Below, piece after piece: positions 7,128 to 16,385 of a stretch of 46,104 nt of DNA. The DNA is from Rhizobiaceae bacterium. GTDB lineage: Bacteria; Pseudomonadota; Alphaproteobacteria; Rhizobiales; Rhizobiaceae. The DNA lies in the NCBI GenBank assembly GCA_019635715.1, contig JAHBYY010000035.1, forward strand, positions 1-46,104, written 5' to 3'. Under the pieces are notes generated by a model. The model was given only the letters and a program-made list of their open reading frames with translations. It was not told the DNA's origin and searched no databases. The first letter of the stretch is position 1, and each line of letters starts with the position of its first letter. The translations under genes and the position numbers were made by a program.

Positions 7128-8321
7128 ATGGCAACCGCCACCTACGACACCCGAATTGCCCGTGACCACGCCGCCCGGGGCGCGGTTTTCTCGATGGCAC
7201 TTTGCGTGGCCGTGCTGATCGCGTCGGAGTTCCTGCCGGTCAGCCTGCTCTCTCCCATCGCAGCCGATCTCGGAACGACCGAGGGCCGGACCGGCCAGGC
7301 GATCTCGATCTCCGGCGCCTTCGCGGTGATGACCAGCCTGCTGATTGCCGGCCTCACGCGGCGGATCGACCGCAAGCTTGTCGTGATCGGCTTCACGCTG
7401 CTCCTGATCCTGTCCGGGCTCGCCGTGGCTTTCGCGCCGAACTACGCGTTCCTGATGGCCGGCAGGGCGCTGCTCGGTATCGCGATCGGCGGGTTCTGGT
7501 CCATGTCCACCGCGATCATCATGCGCCTCGTATCGGAAGATCTCGTCCCAAGGGGTCTTGCGATGCTCAACGCCGGCAATGCGATCGCGGCGACGATCGC
7601 CGCGCCGCTGGGCAGCTTTCTCGGGGCGCATATCGGATGGCGCGGCGCCTTCTTCATCGTCGTGCCGCTCGGCCTGCTGGCGCTGGTCTGGCAGTGGATC
7701 AGCCTGCCGCCCCTCCCGCCGCGTGGAAGGCGGACGTCCGGCAACGTCCTGCCGCTGCTTGGCCGCCGGCCGGTCGCGCTCGGCATGGCTTCCATCCTGA
7801 TGTTCTTCATGGGGCAGTTCGCGCTCTTCACCTATCTCCGTCCGTTCCTGGAGGACGTGACCGGCGTGGACATCACGATGCTCTCGGTCATGCTGTTGGT
7901 CATGGGATTGGCGGGCGTCGCGGGCACCTGGCTGATCGGCATGCTGCTGCGCACCCGGTTGTTCAGCATCCTGGTCGCGATCCCGCTCGTGATGGCTGTC
8001 CTTGCCGTGGGCCTGATCGCCTTTGGAACGGCATCGGTTCCGGTGACGTTGCTGCTGGTCGCCTGGGGCTTCTTCGGCACCGCCGCGCCCGTCGGCTGGA
8101 GCACATGGCTGAGCCGCACGCTGCGGGACGAAGCGGAGGCGGGCGGCGGATTGCAGGTCGCCGTCATTCAGTTGGCGATCACTGGCGGCGCGGCGATCGG
8201 CGGCATGTTCTTCGACGCGATCGGCTGGTGGAGCGCGTTCGCCTTCGCCGCGGCCCTTCTCTGCGGATCGTCGCTTTTCGCCTTCGCTGCATGGCGCAGC
8301 GTCCGGAGGTCACTGCCATGA
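7128..8321 (+). CDS. MFS transporter of the AraJ/SetB (COG2814) type
   Basis: Twelve hydrophobic segments in 397 residues. The MFS signature loop TRRIDRKLVVIG follows segment 2, and RALLGIAIGGFWS marks segment 4, the pattern of sugar or aromatic-compound efflux permeases of the COG2814 group. Sited in the inner membrane, it probably exports a small molecule by proton antiport. ATG 7128 is preferred over TTG 7125 because of spacing from GGAAGGAG. Its TGA overlaps the ATG of the cyclophilin-like gene, so the two are translated together. Confidence 0.88.
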   Translation: MATATYDTRIARDHAARGAVFSMALCVAVLIASEFLPVSLLSPIAADLGTTEGRTGQAISISGAFAVMTSLLIAGLTRRIDRKLVVIGFTLLLILSGLAVAFAPNYAFLMAGRALLGIAIGGFWSMSTAIIMRLVSEDLVPRGLAMLNAGNAIAATIAAPLGSFLGAHIGWRGAFFIVVPLGLLALVWQWISLPPLPPRGRRTSGNVLPLLGRRPVALGMASILMFFMGQFALFTYLRPFLEDVTGVDITMLSVMLLVMGLAGVAGTWLIGMLLRTRLFSILVAIPLVMAVLAVGLIAFGTASVPVTLLLVAWGFFGTAAPVGWSTWLSRTLRDEAEAGGGLQVAVIQLAITGGAAIGGMFFDAIGWWSAFAFAAALLCGSSLFAFAAWRSVRRSLP

Positions 8322-8788
8322 CAATGAAGCGGACCGCATTCAGCCGCCGGACATTGCTGGGAGGCGCTGTCGCAACGGCAGTCCTGCCCAGCCTGGCCTA
8401 CGGCCGGCAAGGCAGCGATCCAGCCAGCCAGGAGCCCACCGATATGCGGATCAGAATGACGTTCGACGACCGGCTCATGATCGCCACGCTTTACGACAAC
8501 CCGGCTGCCCGGGACTTCTTCTCCATGTTGCCGCTCGATCTCAAGATCGAGGATTTCGGCAACAACGAAAAGATCGCCCGCCTGCCGCGCAAGCTCACCG
8601 AGGAGGGCAGCGGCCCGTTTGCCAACGAGCAGGCCTACGACCTCTGCTACTACATGCCGTGGGGCAATCTGGCGATGTTCTATGCCGACTACAAACATCC
8701 CGGTCTGATCAGGTTGGGCCGTTTCGACGAAGGGTATGAGGCCTTGCACGTGCGCGGCGCGTTCCCGCTGCGCATCGAGCGCCTGTGA
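8318..8788 (+). CDS. Tat-exported cyclophilin-like fold protein
   Basis: The 156-residue product opens with a twin-arginine signal (SRRTLLGGAVATAVL) and a likely cut after about residue 28. The mature part has IRMTFDDRLMIATLYDNPAARDFFSMLP, in pieces typical of the cyclophilin-like family (PF18050 group), ending in a GYEALHVRGAF strand. The family has a cyclophilin barrel but no proven isomerase activity. ATG overlaps the MFS stop (ATGA), with GGAGG upstream. Members often lie beside alcohol dehydrogenases and aldo-keto reductases, as here. Confidence 0.85.
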   Translation: MTMKRTAFSRRTLLGGAVATAVLPSLAYGRQGSDPASQEPTDMRIRMTFDDRLMIATLYDNPAARDFFSMLPLDLKIEDFGNNEKIARLPRKLTEEGSGPFANEQAYDLCYYMPWGNLAMFYADYKHPGLIRLGRFDEGYEALHVRGAFPLRIERL

Positions 8789-8842
8789 CGGGAAGGCAGG
8801 CCTTGCGGGCCTGTGGCACTTCGACTTGAAAGGAACAGGACA

Positions 8843-9859
8843 ATGCTCGCGACCATTCTTCACAAGCCCGGCGACATAAGCTGCGAGGAGGTCGCCGATC
8901 CCGAAATCCTCCTGCCGACCGACGCCATCATAAAACTGTCGGCAAGCTGCATCTGTGGGTCCGACCTCTGGCCCTTCCGCGGACTGCAGCCGGTGGACCG
9001 GCCGATGCATATGGGCCATGAATATTGCGGCGTTGTCGTCGAGGTCGGAGCCGAGGTCCGCACGGTCCGCCCGGGCCAGTTCGTCGTCGGCTCCTTCTGC
9101 ATCTCCGACAACACCTGCCCGCATTGCCGCTTCGGCTTTCAATCGTCCTGCATGCAGCGCGAGTTCATGAGCGGAGCGCAGGCGCCTTACGCCCGCGTGC
9201 CCTTGGCGGACGGCACGCTGGTGGCGACCGCGGAGGTTCCTTCGCCCGATCTCGTGCCGCATCTGCTGGCGGTGTCCGACGTGCTGGGAACCGGCTGGTA
9301 CGCCGCCGACGCCGCCGAGGTTCGGCAAGGCTCGACGGTGGTCGTGGTAGGCGACGGGGCGGTCGGCCTGATGGGCGTTCTGGCCGCGAAGGAGATGGGC
9401 GCGGAGCGCATCATCGCCATGAGCCGCCATGAGAGCCGCCAGAGGCTCGCCCGCGAATTTGGCGCCACCGACATCGTGGCGGAGCGCGGCGAAGAAGGCG
9501 TGGCGCGCATCAGGGACCTCACCGGCGGCGTCGGCGCCGATTCGGTGCTTGAATGCGTCGGTACGGCGCAATCGTTCGATCAGGCGCTGGCCTGCGCGCG
9601 CCCCGGCGGCACGATCGGCTATGTCGGGGTCCCGCACGGCGTCACCTTCGACGGCCAGCGGCTGTTCTTCGGCCAGAAGCGGATGCTCGGCGGCCCGGCG
9701 CCGGTTCGCCGCTTCCTTCCCGATCTCATCGACCGGGTGCTGAACGGCAAGATCAGGCCCGGCAAGGTCTTCGACCTCGAACTGCCGCTGGCGCACGTCG
9801 CCGACGGCTACCGCGCCATGGACGAGCGCCGCGCCGTCAAGGTGATGCTCACCCTCTGA
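8843..9859 (+). CDS. Zinc-dependent alcohol dehydrogenase family protein
   Basis: A medium-chain dehydrogenase of 338 residues. The catalytic zinc ligands are visible in CICGSD and GHEYCG. A structural zinc site follows with four cysteines (C-x5-C-x2-C-x7-C around CPHCRFGFQSSC). The nucleotide-binding glycine motif is GDGAVGLMG, and GGVGADSVLECVG lies further on. It would oxidise or reduce an alcohol/carbonyl pair with NAD(P). ATG 8843 is chosen because AGGAACAGGA lies just before it. It is the last gene of the MFS-cyclophilin operon. Confidence 0.9.
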   Translation: MLATILHKPGDISCEEVADPEILLPTDAIIKLSASCICGSDLWPFRGLQPVDRPMHMGHEYCGVVVEVGAEVRTVRPGQFVVGSFCISDNTCPHCRFGFQSSCMQREFMSGAQAPYARVPLADGTLVATAEVPSPDLVPHLLAVSDVLGTGWYAADAAEVRQGSTVVVVGDGAVGLMGVLAAKEMGAERIIAMSRHESRQRLAREFGATDIVAERGEEGVARIRDLTGGVGADSVLECVGTAQSFDQALACARPGGTIGYVGVPHGVTFDGQRLFFGQKRMLGGPAPVRRFLPDLIDRVLNGKIRPGKVFDLELPLAHVADGYRAMDERRAVKVMLTL

Positions 9860-9897
9860 GGACGAAGCCAGAGGCGGGGAAGTGACGCCGCCGCCGC

Positions 9898-10794
9898 TCA
9901 CGCCTCCCCGTGCCGCAGCGCATCGACGATCACCTTGAATGCCGGCAGACCCTGCCGGCGGCTTGGATAGTAGATGTAGTAGCCTGGAAACCTGAGGCAC
10001 CAGTCATCCAGCACCTGGACGAGGTCGCCGGACGCGACGTGCCGTTCCACAAGGTTCTCGGGTACGAAGGCGATGCCGTGCCCCTTCAACGCCGCGTCCA
10101 CCATGGTTCGCGTGGTGTTGAAGGTGAGCTGGCCATCCACCCTCACGCGAAGCTCCTGACCGTCCTTCTCGAATTCCCAGACGTAAAGCCCGCCGCCACG
10201 TGTCTGACGATGGTTCATGCAATTGTGCCGGATCAGCTCCTGAGGATGTTTCGGCAAGGAATTGAGGGCGAAGTATCCGGGCGAAGCGACCGCGACGAGG
10301 CGCCAGTCCGGGCCGATGCGGACCGCGATCATATCCTTCTCGACGCTCTCGCCGAGCCGGACGCCGGCGTCGAAGCCGTCCTCGACGATGTTGCGGAGCC
10401 CGTTGTCGATGCTGAACTCCAGCTTGATGTCGGGATATGCGGCGAGCACCGGTGCGAGCTTCGGCCAGACGACGCTCTCGAACGCATGATCCGAAAGCGT
10501 CAGCCTGATGGTTCCGGCCGGCTTGTCGCGGAACTCCATCAGCGCCGCGATCTCCGCTTCGATTTCGGCGACGCGCGGCGCCAGGGACTGCCGCAGACGC
10601 TCTCCCGCTTCGGTGGTCGCCACGCTGCGCGTCGTGCGCATCAGCAGCCTGATGCCCATCGAGGTTTCCAGGCGCTTGATCGTATGACTGAGGGTGGACT
10701 GCGTGACGCCGAGTTTTGCCGCGGCGCGTGTGAAGCTCTTTTCCTCGGCCACGGCCAGGAACCACAGCAGATCGTTGAAATCGTCCCGCGCCAC
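9898..10794 (-). CDS. LysR-family transcriptional regulator
   Basis: The HTH (FLAVAEEKSFTRAAAKLGVT, then STLSHTIKRLE) is followed by a LysR ligand domain. The protein resembles regulators of the AaeR/YafC-like group that sit beside oxidoreductases. It ends convergently with the alcohol dehydrogenase and is divergent from the molybdenum hydroxylase genes at 10953, so it may control either side. Start choice: GTG 10794 has GAGG five bases upstream; GTG 10800 is an alternative, and the frame is open further to 10908. Confidence 0.85.
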   Translation of the reverse strand: MARDDFNDLLWFLAVAEEKSFTRAAAKLGVTQSTLSHTIKRLETSMGIRLLMRTTRSVATTEAGERLRQSLAPRVAEIEAEIAALMEFRDKPAGTIRLTLSDHAFESVVWPKLAPVLAAYPDIKLEFSIDNGLRNIVEDGFDAGVRLGESVEKDMIAVRIGPDWRLVAVASPGYFALNSLPKHPQELIRHNCMNHRQTRGGGLYVWEFEKDGQELRVRVDGQLTFNTTRTMVDAALKGHGIAFVPENLVERHVASGDLVQVLDDWCLRFPGYYIYYPSRRQGLPAFKVIVDALRHGEA

Positions 10795-10952
10795 GCGCAC
10801 CTCATCACAATCGTGCGAGATTGATGATCCCTGTCGATTAAAGCAAGCGAATTGAGGGCGGTTATCGTGATGCGGAGCCGTGCCTATTCTCAGGGTTCGA
10901 CGAGCCAACAGCCAGTCGCGTTGGCGCTCTCGCGAACCACGAGGAGAAGGCC

Positions 10953-11399
<447 letters not shown>

Positions 11400-11409
11400 G
11401 GAGGTCACT

Positions 11410-13647
11410 ATGAACGACATGACGCCGATCCGGAATATCGAGGCCGATCGCAGCCACGACGCTCCGCTCAACGTCTCGCGGCGCGGCTTCCTGGGTGGCG
11501 CCGTGGCCCTGGTGCTTTCCGTTGCGGTGCCGCTCGGACGCGCCCGGGCGCAGGCGGCCGACGCCATTGCGCCAGGAACGCGCGTCAGCGCCTTCCTGGA
11601 AATCCGGCCGGACAGCACGGTGCTCTTCCGCAGCGCCTTCATCGAAGGAGGTCAAGGCGTGTTCACCGCCATGGCGCAGATCGTCGGCGAGGAACTCGAT
11701 GTCGATCCCGCCCAGTTCACGGTGGAAGGAGCTCCGCCCGGCCCCGACTATCTCCTGACCGGCGGCGGACGCTTCACCGGCGGCAGCATGTCGGTGCGCA
11801 TGAGCTACGAGACTATGCGCAAGCTCGGCGCATCGGCCCGCCGGATGCTGCTGCAGGCGGCTGCCACACGGCTCGGCGTGCCGATATCGGAACTGTCGAC
11901 GGAACCGGGCCGCGTCATCCATGCGGCAAGCGGTCAGGCGGTCCGGTACGGAGAGATCGCCGACGCCGCTGCCGGGCTGCCGGTGCCGGCCGACGTCGAG
12001 CTGCGGCCGTCGGACAGCTTCCGCTGGATCGGCAAGCCGGTTCCTCGGCTCGACGTGCGCGCGAAATCCACCGGGCGCGCGCAATATGCGATCGACCTCA
12101 AGGTGGACGGCATGCTGCATGCCGCCGTCCAGCACAGCCCGCGTCTCGGCGGAGAGCCGGGTACGTTCGCCAACGAGGCGGACGTCCGGACGATGCCGGG
12201 CGTGCATTCCATCCACCGTCTGCCCGGCGCGGTCGCTGTCCTGGCCGACAGTTGGTGGCGGGCCCGCCGCGCCGTCGAGGCCCTTCAAGTGACGTGGACG
12301 GAGCCCGCGGCCGGAACGCCCCGCGCCATGCCGGCCGATTTCTCCTCCGACGCCCACAAGGAAATGCTGAAGTCGACGCCGGGCGACGGCATTGCCTTCG
12401 AGGCGGTGGGCGACGCGGCAAGCGCACTCAACGGCGCGGCGCGCGTGGTCGAGGCGACGTATGACGCGCCCTATCTGGTGCATGGACAGCTCGAGCCGCC
12501 GTCGGCGATCGCGCGCTGGAACGCCGATGGCACGCTGGAGCTCTGGATTCCCAACCAGGCGCCGGAGATGTTCCAGGCCGATGCGGCGAAGGTCGCCGAC
12601 ATCGAGCCGGCCAAGGTGATTATCCATTCGCCGCTGCTGGGCGGCTTCTTCGGCCGGCACTTCCTCTATCAGACGGCCAATCCGTACCCGCAGGCGATCC
12701 GGCTTGCCAGGGCGGCAGGCCGGCCCGTGAAGCTCGTCTGGAGTCGCGAGGAGGAGTTCCTGCGCGACACGCTGCGGCCGATGGGTGCGGTTCGGTTCCG
12801 GGCGGGACTGGATGCCGACGGCCTGCCGGTTGCCCTGAACGCAGTGGCGGTGGGCGAAGGTCCGACCGGCCGCTGGTTCGGCCGCCAGCCGGACAAGGTC
12901 GACGGCTCCGCTGTCGAGGGCATCGCCGGAAAGGTCTATGCGATCCCCAACCGGCGTGTCGCGCAGATCCATGTCGACGACCCGGCGATCATCGGTTTCT
13001 GGCGCTCGGTCGGCCACTCGATGAACGACTTCTTCTACGAGACGTTCTTCGACGAGATGGCCGATGCCGGCCAGCAGGACCCTTATGAACTGCGGCTGCG
13101 GCTTCTGGCTGACAGTTCGCGGCTCGGCAATCTGCTGCGAGCTGTCGCGGATCTCTCCGGCGGGTGGAAGCGTGGTCCCTTTGGCGCCGAGGACGGTACG
13201 CGGCGGGCGCGCGGCGTCGCCATGGCCTCGCCCTTCGGCAGCGAGGTCGCGACGATCGCCGAAGTGTCGTTGCGCGATGGCGGGGTGGTGGTCCACGACG
13301 TCTGGGTGGCGATCGACCCCGGCAGCATCGTCAACCCCGCCATCATCGAAGCCCAGGTGAACTCGGCGGTCGCCCTCGGCCTGTCCTCGGCGCTGCTGGA
13401 GGAAGTCGTCTATGTCGACGGCGTACCCCGGGCGCGCAACTTCGACGCCTATCCGATCCTGCCGCCGGACCGCATGCCGCGCGTGCACGTTCGGATCGTG
13501 GAAAGTGGAGCGCCGATGGGCGGCATTGGAGAACCCGGCCTGCCGGGCGTGCCGCCGGCTGTCGTCAATGCCGCTTCGGTGCTGACGGGCCAGCGCATCC
13601 GCAGCCTGCCGCTTTCGAAGCTCGACCTGAAAGGTATAGAGGGATGA
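11410..13647 (+). CDS. Molybdopterin-binding subunit, IorB-like aldehyde/xanthine-type hydroxylase
   Basis: A 745-residue catalytic subunit with a Tat signal (SRRGFLGGAVALVLSVAVP), so the complex is probably periplasmic. The duplicated molybdopterin domains are recognisable by GGFFGRHFLYQ, by SREEEFLRDTLRPMGAV, and by the C-terminal GGIGEPGLPGVPPAVVNA, which carries the catalytic glutamate. IorB-type enzymes hydroxylate N-heterocycles or oxidise aldehydes using water; the substrate here is unknown. It starts ten bases after the small subunit gene. No separate FAD subunit is present, as usual for this branch. Confidence 0.9.
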   Translation: MNDMTPIRNIEADRSHDAPLNVSRRGFLGGAVALVLSVAVPLGRARAQAADAIAPGTRVSAFLEIRPDSTVLFRSAFIEGGQGVFTAMAQIVGEELDVDPAQFTVEGAPPGPDYLLTGGGRFTGGSMSVRMSYETMRKLGASARRMLLQAAATRLGVPISELSTEPGRVIHAASGQAVRYGEIADAAAGLPVPADVELRPSDSFRWIGKPVPRLDVRAKSTGRAQYAIDLKVDGMLHAAVQHSPRLGGEPGTFANEADVRTMPGVHSIHRLPGAVAVLADSWWRARRAVEALQVTWTEPAAGTPRAMPADFSSDAHKEMLKSTPGDGIAFEAVGDAASALNGAARVVEATYDAPYLVHGQLEPPSAIARWNADGTLELWIPNQAPEMFQADAAKVADIEPAKVIIHSPLLGGFFGRHFLYQTANPYPQAIRLARAAGRPVKLVWSREEEFLRDTLRPMGAVRFRAGLDADGLPVALNAVAVGEGPTGRWFGRQPDKVDGSAVEGIAGKVYAIPNRRVAQIHVDDPAIIGFWRSVGHSMNDFFYETFFDEMADAGQQDPYELRLRLLADSSRLGNLLRAVADLSGGWKRGPFGAEDGTRRARGVAMASPFGSEVATIAEVSLRDGGVVVHDVWVAIDPGSIVNPAIIEAQVNSAVALGLSSALLEEVVYVDGVPRARNFDAYPILPPDRMPRVHVRIVESGAPMGGIGEPGLPGVPPAVVNAASVLTGQRIRSLPLSKLDLKGIEG

Positions 13648-14021
13648 GCAAACGCCTGTTCGCCGCCATTGCGCTCGTTGCAGCTTCCTGGGCAGCGGAT
13701 TCGTCCGTCGCCCAGGAAGCGGATGCCGCTGCGGGAGAGCGCCTGTTCCGGCAGCGCTGCGGCGCCTGCCATCAGATCGAGACGGCCCGCAACGGCGTTG
13801 GGCCGCATTTGCAGGACGTGGCCGGCCGCGCCGCCGGCAGCGTCGGGGGGTACAACTATTCGCCGGCCCTGCGCGCATCCGGCATCACCTGGACGCCCGA
13901 GACACTGGAGACCTACCTCGCCAATCCGACCGCGATGGTGCGCGGCACACGGATGGTCCAGCGCTTCAACAATGCGGACGAGCGGGCCGCGATCATCCGG
14001 TTCCTCGGTATCCGGCAATAG
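13644..14021 (+). CDS. Periplasmic class I cytochrome c
   Basis: A cleavable signal (MSKRLFAAIALVAASWA) is followed by one haem site, CGACH at residues 39-43, and a likely axial methionine in RGTRMVQRF. The 125-residue size and PHLQDVAGRAAG block are those of small cytochrome c550/c2-like proteins. The ATG overlaps the stop of the large hydroxylase subunit (ATGA), which argues that it is the electron acceptor of that enzyme in the periplasm and links it to the respiratory chain. Confidence 0.9.
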   Translation: MSKRLFAAIALVAASWAADSSVAQEADAAAGERLFRQRCGACHQIETARNGVGPHLQDVAGRAAGSVGGYNYSPALRASGITWTPETLETYLANPTAMVRGTRMVQRFNNADERAAIIRFLGIRQ

Positions 14022-14137
14022 GTCGCGCGAACTCGCCTCGGTCGCGGAGTTCGGCCCGGCCCGTCATCGGTGAGTTGGCAGGCCGTCTCGATCTTTTCGC
14101 GATGCTCCAGAGGAAGATCAACGTTTGCAAGGCTGCG

Positions 14138-14953
14138 TCAGTCCGGCAACCCGTTGTGCTTGCGCACGCTCTTGTCGAACGCGGACGCCGGGACGAAGCG
14201 GCGCAGAGCGCCGACCTGGCGTGACTGCTTGCCGGCTGCATAGCGCAGCTTCGGCGCCGCGTCAGTCGCCGCCTTCGCGACGGTGTCCGCGACCACCTGC
14301 GGGGCGTCGCCGGTCTCGACCCATTGCCGCATCAACCGCTCCATGCGCGTGCGTTCGGCGGCATAGGTCGGCAGGGGCATGTCGGCCCTTGTCAGGTTTT
14401 CTTCGAAGGCCGTGCGCGTCACGCCGGGTTCGACCAGCACGACGCGGATGCCGTAGGGGCGCACCTCATGGTCCAGCGATTCGGAATAGCCTTCGACGGC
14501 GTGCTTGGTCGCAGAATAGAATGCGTTGAACGGCGACGGGATCAGGCCGAGGATCGAGCTCATATTGATGATTCTGCCGCTCATCTGGCTGCGCATGATC
14601 GGCAGCACCGCGTTGACGACGCGTGCGACCCCGAAGACATTGACGTCGAACAGCCTCTGCGCCTGGGCGACCGAGGATTCCTCCGCCGCGCCGATCAGGC
14701 CGATGCCCGCGTTGTTGACGACGAGATCGACACGCCCTGTCTCGGCCAGCACCGCCTCGACCATCGCCGCCACGGACGCGTCGTCGGTCACGTCGCAGGT
14801 CAGCATGGTGATGCCGTCGGAGTTTTTGGCGGCGGCGCGCCGGCTGGTTCCGAACACGCGAAACCCCGCTTTCTGCAGGGCTTTGGCCGTTGCGCGCCCG
14901 ATGCCGGAGGATGCGCCGGTCACCAGGGCGACGCGAGGATTGGCTTTGTTCAT
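14138..14953 (-). CDS. Short-chain dehydrogenase/reductase
   Basis: A 271-residue classical SDR: NAD(P) loop TGASSGIGRATA near residue 13, NNAGIG, catalytic serine in NMSSILG, and YSATK as the Tyr/Lys pair. The arginine-rich SRRAAAKN after the second strand suggests NADPH. It lies 41 bases after the ketosynthase gene on the same strand and probably reduces a keto product or an unrelated ketone. It ends convergently with the cytochrome c gene. Confidence 0.9.
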   Translation of the reverse strand: MNKANPRVALVTGASSGIGRATAKALQKAGFRVFGTSRRAAAKNSDGITMLTCDVTDDASVAAMVEAVLAETGRVDLVVNNAGIGLIGAAEESSVAQAQRLFDVNVFGVARVVNAVLPIMRSQMSGRIINMSSILGLIPSPFNAFYSATKHAVEGYSESLDHEVRPYGIRVVLVEPGVTRTAFEENLTRADMPLPTYAAERTRMERLMRQWVETGDAPQVVADTVAKAATDAAPKLRYAAGKQSRQVGALRRFVPASAFDKSVRKHNGLPD

Positions 14954-14994
14954 GGAAGTCGTCTCTTTCTTTGCGTTGGATCGCAGTGGAAAAA

Positions 14995-16323
14995 TCACGA
15001 AAGGCCGAAGCGAAAGACGTCGGCCATGGGCGCCCCGGGCGCCCCGTCGGTCGGCTCGTCGCACCAGCGCCGGAACAGCGCGCTGGCATTCACGCCGCCA
15101 AAGCCGAAGCCGTTGCAGATCGCATAATCCATCGCCATCGGCCGGGCGTCGTTTGCGACGAAGTCGATTCCCTCGCCGGCCGGGTCAGGCGCGTTCAGAT
15201 TAAGGGTCGGCGGCGCCACCTGGTGCCTGAGCGCCAGGATGGTGAAGATCGCTGCAAGCCCGCCGGCGGCCCCGAGCAGGTGTCCGGTCGCCGACTTCGT
15301 GCCACTGACCGCGATGGTGGACTCCGCGCCGAAGACGCTCTTGATCGCCGCCATTTCTCCCAGGTCGCCGACCGGTGTGGAAGTCGCATGCGCATTGAGA
15401 TGGCGAACCTCGCGCGGCGAAACGCCGGCCTGGGCGATGGCGATCTCCATGGCCCGTCGCGCCCCGTCGCCGTCCTCGGGGCCGGACGTGACGTGATGGG
15501 CGTCCGCCGTCGTGCCGTAGCCGACGAGTTCGGCCAGCGGCTCTGCGCCGCGCGCAAGCGCGTGGCGCAATTCCTCGATGACCAGGATGCCGGCGCCTTC
15601 ACCCATGACGAAGCCGTCCCGCGACATGTCGAACGGCCGCGAGGCCTGGGCCGGCGCCCAGTTGAAGTCCGTTGAAAGGGAACGCGCCGCGGCAAAGCCG
15701 CCGAGACTGACGGTGTTCATGCAGGCTTCCGTTCCGCCGCATAGGGCGATGTCGGCTTCATCGGCGCGGATCAGACGAGCCGCATCGCCGATCGCCTGGA
15801 TGCCGGCCGCGCACGCCGTCACCGGCGCGCCGAGCGGGCCCTTGAAGCCGTGGCGGATCGAGATATGCCCCGCCGCGAGATTGACCAGGAAGGACGGCAC
15901 CGTGAACGGCGACAGCCGGCGCACGCCGCGCTGGTCGACAGTGCGGACCGCCTCCGTTATGGCGGGGAACCCGCCGATGCCAGACGCGATGATCGTGGCG
16001 GTGCGCAGGCGATCCGCTTCCGATGTGGGCGTCCATCCGGACTGGGCGAGCGCTTCCCGTGCCGCCGCGAGCGCGAACAGGATGAAGCGGTCGACCTTGC
16101 GCTGATCCTTCGGCGCAAGGATGGTGTCCGGGTCGAAGCCGGCTTCGGGGTCTTGGTCCAGGGAAGGAACCACGCCGCCGATCTTCGCCGGCAAGTCCCC
16201 CACCACATCGTCCGAAAGCCTCCGGATGCCGGAGCGGCCGGCCAGGAGACGTGACCAGGACGCTTCGACATGGGCACCGAGGGGCGTGACCGCCCCCATG
16301 CCGGTAACAACGATCCGTCGCAT
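14995..16323 (-). CDS. FabF-like beta-ketoacyl-ACP synthase II, stand-alone paralogue
   Basis: A 442-residue thiolase-fold condensing enzyme with the active cysteine at 171 (VTACAAG). His312 lies in NAHATSTP, and Lys343 and His348 in GTKSATGHLLGA. All catalytic residues of KAS II are present. FabF condenses acyl groups with malonyl-ACP. This copy is not beside fabD, fabG or acpP. It sits between a flavoprotein and an SDR under an apparent TetR promoter, so it is likely a secondary paralogue for a special lipid or small polyketide rather than the housekeeping enzyme. AGGAGA precedes the ATG. Confidence 0.88.
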   Translation of the reverse strand: MRRIVVTGMGAVTPLGAHVEASWSRLLAGRSGIRRLSDDVVGDLPAKIGGVVPSLDQDPEAGFDPDTILAPKDQRKVDRFILFALAAAREALAQSGWTPTSEADRLRTATIIASGIGGFPAITEAVRTVDQRGVRRLSPFTVPSFLVNLAAGHISIRHGFKGPLGAPVTACAAGIQAIGDAARLIRADEADIALCGGTEACMNTVSLGGFAAARSLSTDFNWAPAQASRPFDMSRDGFVMGEGAGILVIEELRHALARGAEPLAELVGYGTTADAHHVTSGPEDGDGARRAMEIAIAQAGVSPREVRHLNAHATSTPVGDLGEMAAIKSVFGAESTIAVSGTKSATGHLLGAAGGLAAIFTILALRHQVAPPTLNLNAPDPAGEGIDFVANDARPMAMDYAICNGFGFGGVNASALFRRWCDEPTDGAPGAPMADVFRFGLS

Positions 16324-16385
16324 CTATTCTCCTGACGATCTGGCGCTGCCATGCCCGCGGCAACCGGAGAAGGGACTCCGTGCCC